A stretch of DNA of 64,000 bases, taken from contig NZ_VTFU01000002.1 in NCBI RefSeq assembly GCF_009192735.1, forward strand, positions 620,001-684,000. Direction: 5' to 3'. The translations under genes and the position numbers were made by a program. Below, piece by piece: positions 9,367-17,806 of the stretch. Each line of letters starts with the position of its first letter. Position 1 is the first letter of the stretch. The stretch comes from Arthrobacter gandavensis (GTDB lineage Bacteria; Actinomycetota; Actinomycetes; Actinomycetales; Micrococcaceae). A model generated the notes under the pieces. It was given only the letters and a program-made list of their open reading frames with translations. It was not told the origin of the DNA and searched no databases.

Positions 9367-9382
9367 ACACATTGCAATTGTG
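9367..9382. promoter_or_regulatory. Candidate Lrp-type operator between bkdA and its regulator
   Basis: The sequence ACACATTGCAATTGTG is an imperfect inverted repeat (CACA-N7-TGTG around TTGCAA), lying 31 bases before the likely start of the Lrp-family gene and 138 bases upstream of bkdA. Lrp/AsnC proteins bind such AT-richer dyads in otherwise GC-rich promoters and usually autoregulate. Binding is inferred. Confidence 0.35.
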
Positions 9383-9412
9383 AGCTGGATTACAGGAGAG
9401 GGTGTAGACACT

Positions 9413-9877
9413 ATGCCACGGGACGTCGAAAACCCCGCCACACCCCGCCTGGACGGGATTGACCGCAGCATCCTGGCGGAGCTCAGCACCAACGGCCGGG
9501 CTTCAGTCACCGCGGTGGCCGAGGCGATCCACATTTCGCGGGCCCACGCGTACTCACGGATTGCGAAGCTGACGGAAACCGGCGTGCTGAGCCGGTTCAC
9601 CGCAGTTATCGATCCGGTCAAGGCGGGACTGCGCTCATCAGCGTATGTAACGCTCAAGGTCCGCCAGCACTCGTGGCGGGAGCTGAAGGAGCAGCTGCGC
9701 GCGGTTCCCGAAATCCATCACATCGCCCTGGTGGGCGGCTCCTTCGACGTCATTCTCCTGGTGCGGGCCGAGGACAACCTCCATCTGCGGCAGGTGATTT
9801 TCGACCAGCTTCAGTCCATGCCCGGCGTCTTGGATACGCAGACCTTCCTCGTGTTCGAGGACCTGGACTCGCGGTAG
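9413..9877 (+). CDS. Lrp/AsnC-family transcriptional regulator of bkd
   Basis: 154 residues. The N-terminal helix-turn-helix (LDGIDRSILAELSTNGR ... HISRAHAYSRI) is followed by the RAM/AsnC ligand domain, with the VGGSFDVILLVRA core and TQTFLVFED end. Its divergent position next to bkdABC suggests it senses branched-chain amino acids or their 2-oxoacids and controls that operon. ATG 9413 is preferred, with AGGAGAGGG upstream at a long spacing; a GTG at 9380 is an alternative that lacks a site. Confidence 0.88.
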   Translation: MPRDVENPATPRLDGIDRSILAELSTNGRASVTAVAEAIHISRAHAYSRIAKLTETGVLSRFTAVIDPVKAGLRSSAYVTLKVRQHSWRELKEQLRAVPEIHHIALVGGSFDVILLVRAEDNLHLRQVIFDQLQSMPGVLDTQTFLVFEDLDSR

Positions 9878-9886
9878 GCGCGGGCC

Positions 9887-9934
9887 AAAAAGAAAAGCAG
9901 CGGCCCGGCACACCACATTCCGGGTGCCGGGCCG
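9887..9934 (-). terminator. Rho-independent terminator
   Basis: An 11-bp perfect stem (CGGCCCGGCAC / GTGCCGGGCCG) with a 12-base loop is followed on the minus strand by a T-rich run (complement of AAAAAGAAAA at 9887-9896). It fits as the end of the small minus-strand gene at 9966-10220 and may also stop the convergent regulator transcript. Confidence 0.7.
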
Positions 9935-9965
9935 CCGCCTGAACTCAGGGATCAGGTTCAGGCGC

Positions 9966-10220
9966 TCAGTCTTCGTCGTGCCCCTGATCCATGCTCATCT
10001 GGTCCTCCGCGGGAGGAGTTTCCCCCGGCGGTACTCCACCTCCGGGCTCAAGGCCGGTGATGTTGCCGGCAGCAGGATCAGGGTTTGCATGCTCGCCCTT
10101 CTCCGTACTGGGCGCGGCATTGCCGGTTCCTTCACGCGTGTCATCCCGCAGGTTCTTCCCGGCATCCTTGGGCTTGTCAGGGTTGGCGGGGTCATTATTC
10201 GGATCGTAGCCGTCTGTCAT
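9966..10220 (-). CDS. Small hydrophilic protein, DUF6480-like
   Basis: 84 residues, acidic and rich in Pro, Gly, Asp and Asn, so probably disordered. The segment NITGLEPGGGVPPGETPPAE is the hallmark I associate with the actinobacterial DUF6480 family; function unknown. ATG 10220 has GGAGG five bases upstream; a longer frame to 10283 lacks a site. A terminator follows directly. Confidence 0.7.
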   Translation of the reverse strand: MTDGYDPNNDPANPDKPKDAGKNLRDDTREGTGNAAPSTEKGEHANPDPAAGNITGLEPGGGVPPGETPPAEDQMSMDQGHDED

Positions 10221-10355
10221 CAGTGCCTCCATCCAGTGAGTGAGACATGCCGAAATCATGGCCGCCGACTCCACCGGCAGCAATCATCAGCATGCTGATC
10301 ATTGCCTCCAACCTAATACCTGGACGGGGTGGTGATCAACCCGCGCGGGTGCTCC

Positions 10356-11657
10356 TCAGGAGAACAGCTGCTCGCCGATAAATCCCCCTTCCTGCACGCC
10401 CGGAGGTATTGCGAAGACAGCGGACCCCACCGGGACCGTCCAGGCGTTGAGGATGTCCAGTTCGTCCAACCGCTGCTGGATGGGCACAAACTGCCGGTCC
10501 ACGTCGGCTTGGTAGGAGACGAAGATTTGCCCGGAGTTCGAGATCCCCTGCCCCGCGCCATCCGCCGTTCCGGATTCAACAGCGACGGCTCCCGGTGCGT
10601 CGTCGTAGTTGTAGGGACGGCGGAAAATGCGCTGGCGTTCATCGTCGGGCCGGGCCCTGCGCAGGTGGGAGGAGTCGGCAATTACGGGGAACCCGACGCC
10701 GTTGAGGGCGGCAAAGTCGGGTTCATCATGTTCCTTGGTGCCGGTCAGCGGCGCACCAGTGGCCAGGGTTCGCCCAACACTCTCTTCCCGTCCGCGCCGG
10801 TCCAGCTCATCCCAGGTGTCCAGGTTCATGGCAATGCGCCGGATGACCAGTGACGTTCCGTTCTCCAGCCACGGCTTGATGTGCCCGTCTCCCCACACCA
10901 CACGTTCGAATTCCGTGCTGCCGGCCCGCGGGTTGCCGCTTCCATCCTTCTGGCCGAAGAGATTGCGCGGAGTCGCACCCGGTGGTCCGGAACCGTAGGC
11001 ATGGAGAAAGCCGGTCTGCACCCAGCGCAGGTTAGTGAAGGAACGGCTGTCCTTCAGCAACATCCTGCGGGCGTGAGCCAAGGCCACGGGATCATCACCG
11101 CAGACCTGGATGAGCAGGTCTCCGCCTGAATACTCCGGCTGCAGCCGGTCAATCCCGAAGGCGGGCAGCGGTTTCAGCCACGCCGGAACACGTTCCGGCG
11201 CTGCGAGCGCCACCAGTGCCTGGCCAAATCCGAAGGTTACCGTCAACCGGGACGGCTGCACCGCCAGCTCAGGCTCGGTGTCGGCCAGCGCCGGACGCCC
11301 CTGGGTCAGGGCCGCGGCGTCCTCGGTCAGCAGCCGCAGGAGTGCCGAAAGCCGCTGCGCAGTCAGGCCGGGTTTCAGGTCCAGGGACAGGAACACCGCG
11401 TGGGCCTGCGCCGGGGTTTCTATCCCCGCCTGCCGCGCCCCATAGAAGGGGACCACCGTGGTGCCGTTGACGCCTGTTGTGTCAGCGGCGGGCGTCATGT
11501 CTTCTCCCGGGTCCTGCCCGGCCCGCCTCCCGGAGAGCTGGATGCCTGCGGCAGCCAGCGCTCCGAATCCGGTTGCCGCGCCACCGAACAGCAGGTTCCT
11601 TCGATTCACGCCCTGGCGGCGGGCGCCGGTGGAAGGTGGTTCAGTATCCCCGGCCAC
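10356..11657 (-). CDS. Dyp-type haem peroxidase, Tat-exported
   Basis: 433 residues. A twin-arginine signal (NRRNLLFGG) precedes a hydrophobic stretch. The body has the DyP landmarks: GQKDG (GxxDG motif), the proximal haem His in SSHLRRARP, and Arg in RIFRRPYNY. It is a secreted haem peroxidase related to EfeB/DtpA. The start is taken as GTG 11657, since GGAGGG lies 5 bases before it; GTG 11663, which overlaps the previous stop, has no room for that site. It is last in an operon with a PCu(A)C chaperone and a CopC-like protein, a context like Streptomyces lividans DtpA, which needs extracytoplasmic copper chaperones. Confidence 0.87.
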   Translation of the reverse strand: MAGDTEPPSTGARRQGVNRRNLLFGGAATGFGALAAAGIQLSGRRAGQDPGEDMTPAADTTGVNGTTVVPFYGARQAGIETPAQAHAVFLSLDLKPGLTAQRLSALLRLLTEDAAALTQGRPALADTEPELAVQPSRLTVTFGFGQALVALAAPERVPAWLKPLPAFGIDRLQPEYSGGDLLIQVCGDDPVALAHARRMLLKDSRSFTNLRWVQTGFLHAYGSGPPGATPRNLFGQKDGSGNPRAGSTEFERVVWGDGHIKPWLENGTSLVIRRIAMNLDTWDELDRRGREESVGRTLATGAPLTGTKEHDEPDFAALNGVGFPVIADSSHLRRARPDDERQRIFRRPYNYDDAPGAVAVESGTADGAGQGISNSGQIFVSYQADVDRQFVPIQQRLDELDILNAWTVPVGSAVFAIPPGVQEGGFIGEQLFS

Positions 11658-11659
11658 GG

Positions 11660-12244
11660 TCACCCTCCGTGATAGCTCTCGTTGGCTCCGGCGAAGTCCT
11701 TGGCCGGAGCGGTGAATTCGACGCTGCTTCCGTCGGAAAGCGTCAGCGTGAAGGAGATTTCATCACCCGCAAGGATCGGCTGGTCCAATCCCATGAGCAT
11801 CAGGTGGTTTGCCCCGGGCTCCAAAAGGAAGGTATCTCCCGCCGGGATGCTGAATCCATCTCCGCTTTCAGCCATGGTTGCGGTTCCGTCCCCCTGGACC
11901 ACCGTTTCATGCAGTTCCACGGCTGCCGCTGCGGGCGAAGACGCTGCCACCACCTGCAGATCCTCGGTTCCACTGTTGGTCAGGCTTCCGAAGGCTCCGG
12001 TCATACCGTCTGCCGCAGCTTTGACCCACGGATGCTCGATGGTGAGGGATGCCGCGTTGTCCTGGGATCCGGAGGGTGCGGCCGACGGGCTGGGAACTGC
12101 GTCCGAGGATGCCGCGGCAGCCGAATCGGGTGTTTCCGCCGTTGGCGCGCAGCCGCTGGCCAGCACTGCTCCGAGTACGGCGGTGGAAAGGACCAGCAGC
12201 ACGGATTGACGGGGTCGGCTCGTGCGGGAAGGTGAAAAGGTCAT
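11660..12244 (-). CDS. PCu(A)C copper chaperone lipoprotein
   Basis: 194 residues. A lipoprotein signal ends in LASGC (Cys32). After a Ser/Ala/Pro linker the PCu(A)C domain begins at about residue 65, with the Cu(I) motif laid out as HET...TM...NHLMLM, the H-x11-M then HxM arrangement of the family. Such proteins hand copper to cytochrome oxidase or secreted cuproenzymes outside the membrane. AGGAGC lies 7 bases before the ATG. It lies between the CopC-like gene and the DyP peroxidase, and its stop nearly abuts the peroxidase start. Confidence 0.88.
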   Translation of the reverse strand: MTFSPSRTSRPRQSVLLVLSTAVLGAVLASGCAPTAETPDSAAAASSDAVPSPSAAPSGSQDNAASLTIEHPWVKAAADGMTGAFGSLTNSGTEDLQVVAASSPAAAAVELHETVVQGDGTATMAESGDGFSIPAGDTFLLEPGANHLMLMGLDQPILAGDEISFTLTLSDGSSVEFTAPAKDFAGANESYHGG

Positions 12245-12420
12245 GGTTATGCTCCTGTGTGGGGCGCGGTTCGCGTGGAACCGGATGCTTTTGGGGACGC
12301 CACATGTAGGGCGCCAGATGATTCAGGGCGCGCTGAAGATCGTCGCGTGGACGCCTCCGTGGAAGGGCTGCGCCTGAGGTGCAGCGGAAAAGGTGACGCA
12401 GCGGTGCTGGCCGCCGCGGC

Positions 12421-13080
12421 TTACTCGGTCCTGCTGCGCTTGCGCCGGGCGACCAGGGAATACACGGCGAGGATGATCAGGCCGGTCGCGCCGCCAATGG
12501 CGCCGGGAATCAGCCAGGCGGGAAGACCGTCGTTGGATGCATCAGCTGTGTCGGTGTCTTCCGCGCTTTGCGAAGGTTCGGCGTCGGATGCGTTATCACC
12601 GGACCCGGAGGGGACCGCAGTGGCGGCGGAACCTGCCACCGCGTCGGCGCCTACGAGGAACTCATAGCTTCCGGTGATCGGATGGCCGTCGGAGGAAACC
12701 GCGCGCCAGCGAACGGAGTATTCCCCATCGGGCATCTCCGTCGGCAGTGGCTGTACGAGCGTTTCGCGGTTCAGGACGGGCGCGCTTTCAGCCCAGTTCC
12801 GGCCTTCGGCGTCCAGCACCTGGATTTGGTTGCCCAGGTCCATCAGGGCTGAGCTGAAGGTGAGTTCCAGCTCAGCGGGTGCTGCTTCCAGGCGTTCTCC
12901 GGCAGCGGGAATCGTGCTCACCAGTTCATCATGGGCGGCCGCTGCCGGGGCGGTGGCCAGTGCGGCGCCGCCGCCGGCAAAAAGCAGGGCTGCGAGGAAC
13001 AGTGCGCGCAGTGCCTGCGCTGGGCGGACGGGACGGGATGCTGCGGAGGACAAAACTAACGGGGACGAAAAAATAGACAT
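12421..13080 (-). CDS. CopC/YcnJ-N-like copper-binding protein, membrane anchored
   Basis: 219 residues. A signal peptide is cleaved near AAAAHDEL, exposing a histidine at or next to the mature N-terminus as in CopC. The CopC beta-barrel follows, with SDGHPITGSYEF carrying the second conserved His. A Ser/Asp/Glu-rich linker and one C-terminal transmembrane helix with an RRKRSR tail anchor it outside the cell. ATG 13080 has GGAAG 6 bases upstream. An open frame continues to 14376, but it has no such site and crosses other genes, so it is not used. 176 bases separate it from the chaperone gene. Confidence 0.87.
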   Translation of the reverse strand: MSIFSSPLVLSSAASRPVRPAQALRALFLAALLFAGGGAALATAPAAAAHDELVSTIPAAGERLEAAPAELELTFSSALMDLGNQIQVLDAEGRNWAESAPVLNRETLVQPLPTEMPDGEYSVRWRAVSSDGHPITGSYEFLVGADAVAGSAATAVPSGSGDNASDAEPSQSAEDTDTADASNDGLPAWLIPGAIGGATGLIILAVYSLVARRKRSRTE

Positions 13081-13148
13081 GGCTGCTTCCTTGCCGGCGT
13101 GCTGCCGGCGGCTGCTGGGAGGGAAGCCCCGGACGGATTCGTGCGGGG

Positions 13149-13811
13149 CTAGGAAAACACAGCAGCAGCAGGCGGTCCCCGGTGGCGCATGGCCAGCAGC
13201 GGCACGCCGAGATTCCGGAGTGCAGCAACCGGAACCAGCACGGAGAGCTTGGGGATCCGCGGGCCCAGGGGCAGCGGCAGAATCAGCGGCAGGATAGTGG
13301 TGATGCGCAGCCGCATGGCTGAGAGGATGCGCAGCAGGGCCGCTTCCCCGTTCCGGATGAGGGCAACGGTGGCCGCGGCGGCCAGCAGGTGGCCGATCCA
13401 CATCAGCGCGGAGGAGTGCCCGGCCGCCATTCCGGCTGCACCCTGTCCCGCCCCTGCCAGCTGGGCGAAGGCCTCCGGATCCAGCGGAACGGAGTGGGCA
13501 GCGTGTCCCGCCGCGGCATGGCCTTCTGGGGTTGCCGCTCCGGTGCCCGCGGACGGAATTCCCGCACCGCCAACAGTGAACAGCAGATGGAAGATTCCCT
13601 GGCTGGCCAGGACCGCTCCGGCTGTTCCGGGGAGGGACAGCGACCGGCCCGCTAACGCACAGGAAACCATCCCGGACAGGGCCAGGCAGAACAGCACAAT
13701 GGAAGGGTGGGGAATGAGGCCGCCGGCAAGCACATGGGATGCGGCGGCCACGGCCGTGGCCGCGAAGGCTGCGGCCCAGCCGCGCACCAGGCGTGCGCCA
13801 CGCGTGCTCAT
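13149..13811 (-). CDS. Unknown His-rich membrane protein in copper operon
   Basis: 220 residues with four or so hydrophobic segments. Histidines occur in or near several of them, and a loop near 95-107 contains GHAAAGHAAHS, suggesting metal handling; this is inference. ATG 13811 is chosen over 13865 because GGGAGG lies 4 bases upstream. It is the first gene of the run leading to the CopC-like, PCu(A)C and DyP genes, 68 bases before the CopC-like gene. I do not recognise the family. The C-terminal 25 residues are Pro/Arg-rich. Confidence 0.65.
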   Translation of the reverse strand: MSTRGARLVRGWAAAFAATAVAAASHVLAGGLIPHPSIVLFCLALSGMVSCALAGRSLSLPGTAGAVLASQGIFHLLFTVGGAGIPSAGTGAATPEGHAAAGHAAHSVPLDPEAFAQLAGAGQGAAGMAAGHSSALMWIGHLLAAAATVALIRNGEAALLRILSAMRLRITTILPLILPLPLGPRIPKLSVLVPVAALRNLGVPLLAMRHRGPPAAAVFS

Positions 13812-13996
13812 GATCCCTCCCGGATGCGGCTCGGGCCGGGTCGGCAGATACTTCTCCGGCTGCATGACATTCTTCCCGTATTTCTACAGGTTGTCGAATA
13901 GACTGCGGCTGCTGGCCGGGCAGCTGCGTCCGGCCGTCCGCTAGGGTGGTCAAAAGCGGGACGGAACGTCCACAACCAGCTGAATCGGGGGCAGCG

Positions 13997-14455
13997 ATGA
14001 CTACCGGCACCAGAAGTACGAAAATTCGGAAATCCGCCGTGGTCCTGGTCCTCCCGGCCATGCTGCTGGCATCCGGGTGCGGCGCCGGCACGGCCGAAAG
14101 CCAAACAACCGCCGCGGCTGACACCGGGGAGGCCAAGATGGCGCAGCTGCAATCCGAGCTTGCAGCTTCACACAGCGGTGCCGTCCCTGAACTCTCCACC
14201 TCCGGCGGAGGAGTTGCGGGGCCGGACGCTCCCAACCAGCTGCACCTTGGGCCCCTGCTGACCGGGCCGCTGGAGGCGCGGTTTGTCTGCGACACCGGAA
14301 CCGCCAGCATCTCCATCAGCGGCGGACCCCGCACCGAGATCCCCTGCGGACCGGTGGAGGTCATCAGCGGGATCAATCCCTACAAGGACGGCACGGGAAT
14401 ATCCATCGATGTCAGCGCCGATTCGGAACTGTATTGGGCCGTGGAGTTTTCCTAA
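13997..14455 (+). CDS. Small lipoprotein, unknown function
   Basis: 152 residues. A basic N-terminus (TKIRK) and hydrophobic core end in LLASGC (Cys28), a clear lipobox. The mature part is hydrophilic, then beta-rich, with two Cys (RFVCDTG and EIPCGP) that could pair. ATG 13997 fits the signal peptide; the upstream frame to 13946 adds a hydrophilic leader and is unlikely. A TAGGGT element at 13942 could be the -10 box. The general plan resembles the lipoprotein at 43735-44301 (signal, linker, two-Cys domain ending in W-x-V/A-A), but homology is not shown. Confidence 0.65.
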   Translation: MTTGTRSTKIRKSAVVLVLPAMLLASGCGAGTAESQTTAAADTGEAKMAQLQSELAASHSGAVPELSTSGGGVAGPDAPNQLHLGPLLTGPLEARFVCDTGTASISISGGPRTEIPCGPVEVISGINPYKDGTGISIDVSADSELYWAVEFS

Positions 14456-14489
14456 TCCCGGCGGGCACCGAAGCTTTAAATCGCCGGCT

Positions 14490-15257
14490 TCAGTCCTGGA
14501 ACACGGGCTTCCGCTTTTCGATGAAGGCCGTGAAACCCTCGGCGTAGTCCCGGGTTCCGCTGAGGACGCCCTGGGCTTTGTTCTCTTCCTCCATGGCCGT
14601 CCACAGCCCGATCCTGGAGTCCCGGATTTCTGCCACCAGCGCCTTGGACATGCGGTAGGCGCCGCCGGATCCGGACGCCACGCGGGCCACAATTTCCCGC
14701 GTGCGATCGAGCAGCTGGCCGGCGGGGAAGGATCGGCTGAACAATCCTGCCGCAACGGCTTCCGCGCCGCTCATGAGGTCACCGGTGTAAATCAGGTCCA
14801 GCGCACGGTGAGTGCCCAAACGTTCGGTAAAGAGCCAGTGCCCGCCCGAATCCAAGGCCGCGCCCAGCGCCGCGAACGGGGAGCCGATCTTGGCATCCTC
14901 CGCCACGTACACCACATCGGTGGCCACCAAAAGACCGAGTCCGACGCCGAGGCAGGCGCCCTGGACAGCGGCGAAGGTTGGTGCCGGGAAACCGGCCATC
15001 TTCTGCAGCAGCGGCGTGACCCGCTCCCCCAGGAATGCGTACGCATCGTCATTCGCCGGATCCACCACGGAAATGTCCCGGCCCGCGCAGAAGGCTTTCC
15101 CCTCGCCGCGCAGCAGGAGGGCGCGCACCCCGGGCACCGCGGCGTCGTCGTACGCCTGGGACAGCTGTGCCAGCGCCTCCTCGTTCAGCGAGTTCAGTTT
15201 CCGCGGAGAGTTCAGGACAATTTCTGCGATGCCGTCAGTGACGGTCAAATCAATCAC
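14490..15257 (-). CDS. paaG: Enoyl-CoA hydratase/isomerase, probable PaaG
   Basis: 255 residues of the crotonase fold. The oxyanion-hole segments FCAGRD and GACLGVGLGL are present, and an Asp in ALDSGGHW aligns by eye with the catalytic Asp of PaaG (PDCGGTW in Escherichia coli). PaaG turns the ring 1,2-epoxide of phenylacetyl-CoA into the oxepin-CoA. Position supports this: it is last in the paaABCDE operon, 24 bases after paaE. GTG 15257 has GGAG 6 bases upstream. A hydratase role (PaaF) is the alternative; a second crotonase at 38474-39232 fits PaaF better. Confidence 0.75.
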   Translation of the reverse strand: MIDLTVTDGIAEIVLNSPRKLNSLNEEALAQLSQAYDDAAVPGVRALLLRGEGKAFCAGRDISVVDPANDDAYAFLGERVTPLLQKMAGFPAPTFAAVQGACLGVGLGLLVATDVVYVAEDAKIGSPFAALGAALDSGGHWLFTERLGTHRALDLIYTGDLMSGAEAVAAGLFSRSFPAGQLLDRTREIVARVASGSGGAYRMSKALVAEIRDSRIGLWTAMEEENKAQGVLSGTRDYAEGFTAFIEKRKPVFQD

Positions 15258-15281
15258 GGGATGCTCCGTTCCTTCAGGGAC

Positions 15282-16454
15282 TTAGGCGTCGTAGTCAACG
15301 GTGACTTCCCGGCTGGTGGGCCGGCTCTGGCAGGTCAGGACGTATCCCTTTTCCAACTCGTCCGGCTCCAGCGCGTAATTCTCTTCCATCTCCACGGTGC
15401 CGGAAACGATCTTGGCGCGGCAGGTGCCGCAGACACCGCCCGCACAGGCGAACGGAACGTCCGGCCTGGCACGCAGCGCGGCATTGAGGATGGATTCGCG
15501 GGCGTGGGTGGGGCTGGCCACTTTCCCCTGCAGTCCGTCCAGCCGAAAGGTGATGGAGTAGCTGTCGGCACCGGGGTCGACGGCGACGGGACGCCCCGCC
15601 GAACCTTCAGGCCTGCCCGGCTGGCCGGTGGAAAAGAGTTCAAAGCGGATTTTTCCCGCCGGGACCCCACGGTCGGCCAGGGTGTCCCGGCACATCTGCA
15701 CCAGTTCAAAGGGTCCGCAGAGGAACCATTCATCCACCTGGGGCGTGGGCAGCACAGAATCAATCAGGGTGGCCAGTTTTTCGGGGTCAATGCGCCCCGA
15801 CAACAGGGGTGAGATGCGCTGCTCGCGGGACAGCACATGGTGCAGGGCAAACCGGGACGGATACCGGTCCTTCAAATCCGCCAGTTCCTCCAGGAACATC
15901 ACGTCCATGGCCGCCTTGTTGGCGTACACCAGGTCAAAGCGGGCCGTGTCCGATGATGCGAGCACGGTGCGGGCTATCGCGATGACCGGCGTGATGCCGG
16001 ATCCCGCCGCCACGGCGACGAACACGTCCTCGCCCGCCACATCGAGGTCCCCGGGGTGGTTCAGTCCGTTCATCGGATGCTTGGAGATGAATCCGCCGGA
16101 TGGACTCATCACGTCCAGCACGTCGCCGGCCTTGAGGTGTTCGTTGGCCCAGCTGGAGAACTTTCCGCCGAGATCCCGCTTGATCGCCACCCGGATTTCG
16201 CCGGGCACCGGTTCGGCGCAGATCGAGTAGCTGCGCCGGATCTGCCGGCCCTCAAGGATGGTGCGCAGCGCGACGTACTGGCCGGGCAGGTAGTCGTAGG
16301 ATCCGGCCAACGCCTCGGGAACCGCGAACGTTACTTCGATGGCGTCCTCCGTCAGGCGCCGGACCCCGGCGACGGTCAGGGGATGGAATGCCGTGCGGCG
16401 GGAGGGAGAGGGAGCTGGCGGTGTCGCAGCGGACGCCGGCGCGGTGGAGGGCAT
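15282..16454 (-). CDS. paaE: Phenylacetyl-CoA epoxidase reductase PaaE
   Basis: 390 residues. A ferredoxin-reductase domain binds FAD (RRSYSIC near 85-95) and NADPH (GSGITPVI), and a C-terminal plant-type 2Fe-2S domain has the cluster ligands CAGGVCGTC and a final Cys in LTCQS. It passes electrons from NADPH to the PaaA di-iron site. ATG 16454 lies two bases after the paaD stop. The frame stays open upstream to 16787, but that part is the shadow of paaD. Confidence 0.93.
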   Translation of the reverse strand: MPSTAPASAATPPAPSPSRRTAFHPLTVAGVRRLTEDAIEVTFAVPEALAGSYDYLPGQYVALRTILEGRQIRRSYSICAEPVPGEIRVAIKRDLGGKFSSWANEHLKAGDVLDVMSPSGGFISKHPMNGLNHPGDLDVAGEDVFVAVAAGSGITPVIAIARTVLASSDTARFDLVYANKAAMDVMFLEELADLKDRYPSRFALHHVLSREQRISPLLSGRIDPEKLATLIDSVLPTPQVDEWFLCGPFELVQMCRDTLADRGVPAGKIRFELFSTGQPGRPEGSAGRPVAVDPGADSYSITFRLDGLQGKVASPTHARESILNAALRARPDVPFACAGGVCGTCRAKIVSGTVEMEENYALEPDELEKGYVLTCQSRPTSREVTVDYDA

Positions 16455-16456
16455 GG

Positions 16457-16975
16457 TCAGAGCACCTTGAAGTAGTCGAAGGGTTCGCTGCAGTCCTGGC
16501 AGACGTAGAGCGCTTTGCAGGAGGTGGAGCCGAACCGGGTCAGTTCGCGCGTGTTCAGTGATGAACACTGCGGGCATTTCACGCTCAGTCCCAGCCGCAC
16601 CCGCCCGGCGGCGGCAAGCCCGGTGGGCGGTGCGATGCCGTAGGCGGTGAGCTTGGCCTTGCCCGTTTCGCTCATCCAGTCGGTGGTCCATGCCGGGGCG
16701 AGGACCAGGTCCACCCGGACGCTGCTGTATCCGGCGGTGTTCAGGGCGGCAGTGACGTCTTCCCGGATGGCGTCCATCGCCGGGCATCCCGAGTAGGTGG
16801 GCGTGACGGTCACAGTGACGCTGTCCGGCCCCGAAACCTCAACCCCGCGCAGCACCCCGAGGTCCTCGATGGTCAGCACGGGAATTTCGGGGTCGGTCAC
16901 GGTGGCGGCAAGGTCCCAGGCCCGGGCTGCTGCGGGGTCGGCGGGGCGCACGGCATGCGTTCGTGTTTCGGTCAT
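16457..16975 (-). CDS. paaD: Phenylacetyl-CoA epoxidase subunit PaaD
   Basis: 172 residues. The N-terminal MIP18/DUF59 domain (VTDPEIPVLTIEDLGV; YSGCPAM) is joined to a C-terminal zinc-ribbon-like part with CPQC and CQDC pairs. PaaD is thought to help assemble Fe-S or di-iron centres of the epoxidase rather than to catalyse. It follows paaC by 6 bases and precedes paaE by 2. Confidence 0.92.
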   Translation of the reverse strand: MTETRTHAVRPADPAAARAWDLAATVTDPEIPVLTIEDLGVLRGVEVSGPDSVTVTVTPTYSGCPAMDAIREDVTAALNTAGYSSVRVDLVLAPAWTTDWMSETGKAKLTAYGIAPPTGLAAAGRVRLGLSVKCPQCSSLNTRELTRFGSTSCKALYVCQDCSEPFDYFKVL

Positions 16976-16981
16976 GGCTGC

Positions 16982-17806
16982 CTACCAGCTGGCGCCGGGG
17001 TGTTCCCGGGCCAGCACCTGCATCTCGGCCAGCAGGTAGCCCAGATGTTCGCTGTGGCGCCCCCGGCGTCCGCCGCCCGGCGCGGCCGGCACGTCAGGGA
17101 CTTCCAGCTCTGCTTCACGCAGCACGGCACCAATGCCGGAGTCGAAGTTGGTGCGCAGCGCCGACGGAAGCGGAGCGATGCCGTTGGCGGCGAGGGCGCG
17201 CACGGCGTCGTCGTCGTCGAACAATTCGCCGGCATACGGCCACACCAGCTCCAGTCCGCGGCTGATGCGGCGGCGGGATTCCCCGGTGCCGCCGGCCAGG
17301 CGCAGGATCCACTGGACGCTGTGGTCGCGGTGGTAATCCACTTCCTTGACCGCTTTGGCGGCGATGGCTGCCAGGGTGGGGTCCGTGGAGGACAGCAACG
17401 CGGTGTACAGCTCAAAGAAGTAAAAGGAAGCCACCAGCTGCCGGGATATGGTCCGGCCAAAGTCACCGTTGGGCTGCTCGAAAAGGTGCGCGGAGCGGAA
17501 TTCACCCTCCCGGCGCCAGTAGGCCAGGTCATCCTCGGTCCGGCCGGTCGCCGACCCGGCGTAGGTGAGGAAGGAACGGGCGTGCCCGAGCAGATCCAGG
17601 CCAATGTTGCCCAGCGCCACGTCCTCCTCCAGCTCGGGTGCGCGGGAAATCCACCAGGCCAGCCGCTGGGCCAGGATCAGGGAGTCATCGCCGAGGCGCA
17701 AAGCGTACTCGGCAACGTCGGCCGGTGCCCGTGTGCCGGAGGCGGCGATATCTTCGGGCCGCAGGGCGTTGCCGGGGGTGATGCGGGTGGCGCTCTCCGA
17801 GCTCAC
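16982..17806 (-). CDS. paaC: Phenylacetyl-CoA epoxidase structural subunit PaaC
   Basis: 274 residues of the ferritin-like fold without an intact di-iron site, as expected for PaaC. Recognisable stretches are LGDDSLILAQRLAWW, NIGLDLLGHARSFLTYAG and KEVDYHRDHSVQW. It forms the structural heterodimer with PaaA. Its GTG start overlaps the paaB stop by four bases (GTGA). Confidence 0.93.
   Translation of the reverse strand: MSSESATRITPGNALRPEDIAASGTRAPADVAEYALRLGDDSLILAQRLAWWISRAPELEEDVALGNIGLDLLGHARSFLTYAGSATGRTEDDLAYWRREGEFRSAHLFEQPNGDFGRTISRQLVASFYFFELYTALLSSTDPTLAAIAAKAVKEVDYHRDHSVQWILRLAGGTGESRRRISRGLELVWPYAGELFDDDDAVRALAANGIAPLPSALRTNFDSGIGAVLREAELEVPDVPAAPGGGRRGRHSEHLGYLLAEMQVLAREHPGASW

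Noticed and set aside
13081-14376. N-terminal extension of the CopC-like frame to 651 residues
   Set aside because: It crosses the upstream membrane-protein gene and a lipoprotein gene, has no ribosome site, and a signal peptide begins at 13080 right after GGAAG.
16455-16787. Upstream extension of paaE by 111 residues
   Set aside because: It is paaD in another frame and is Arg-rich with no domain.
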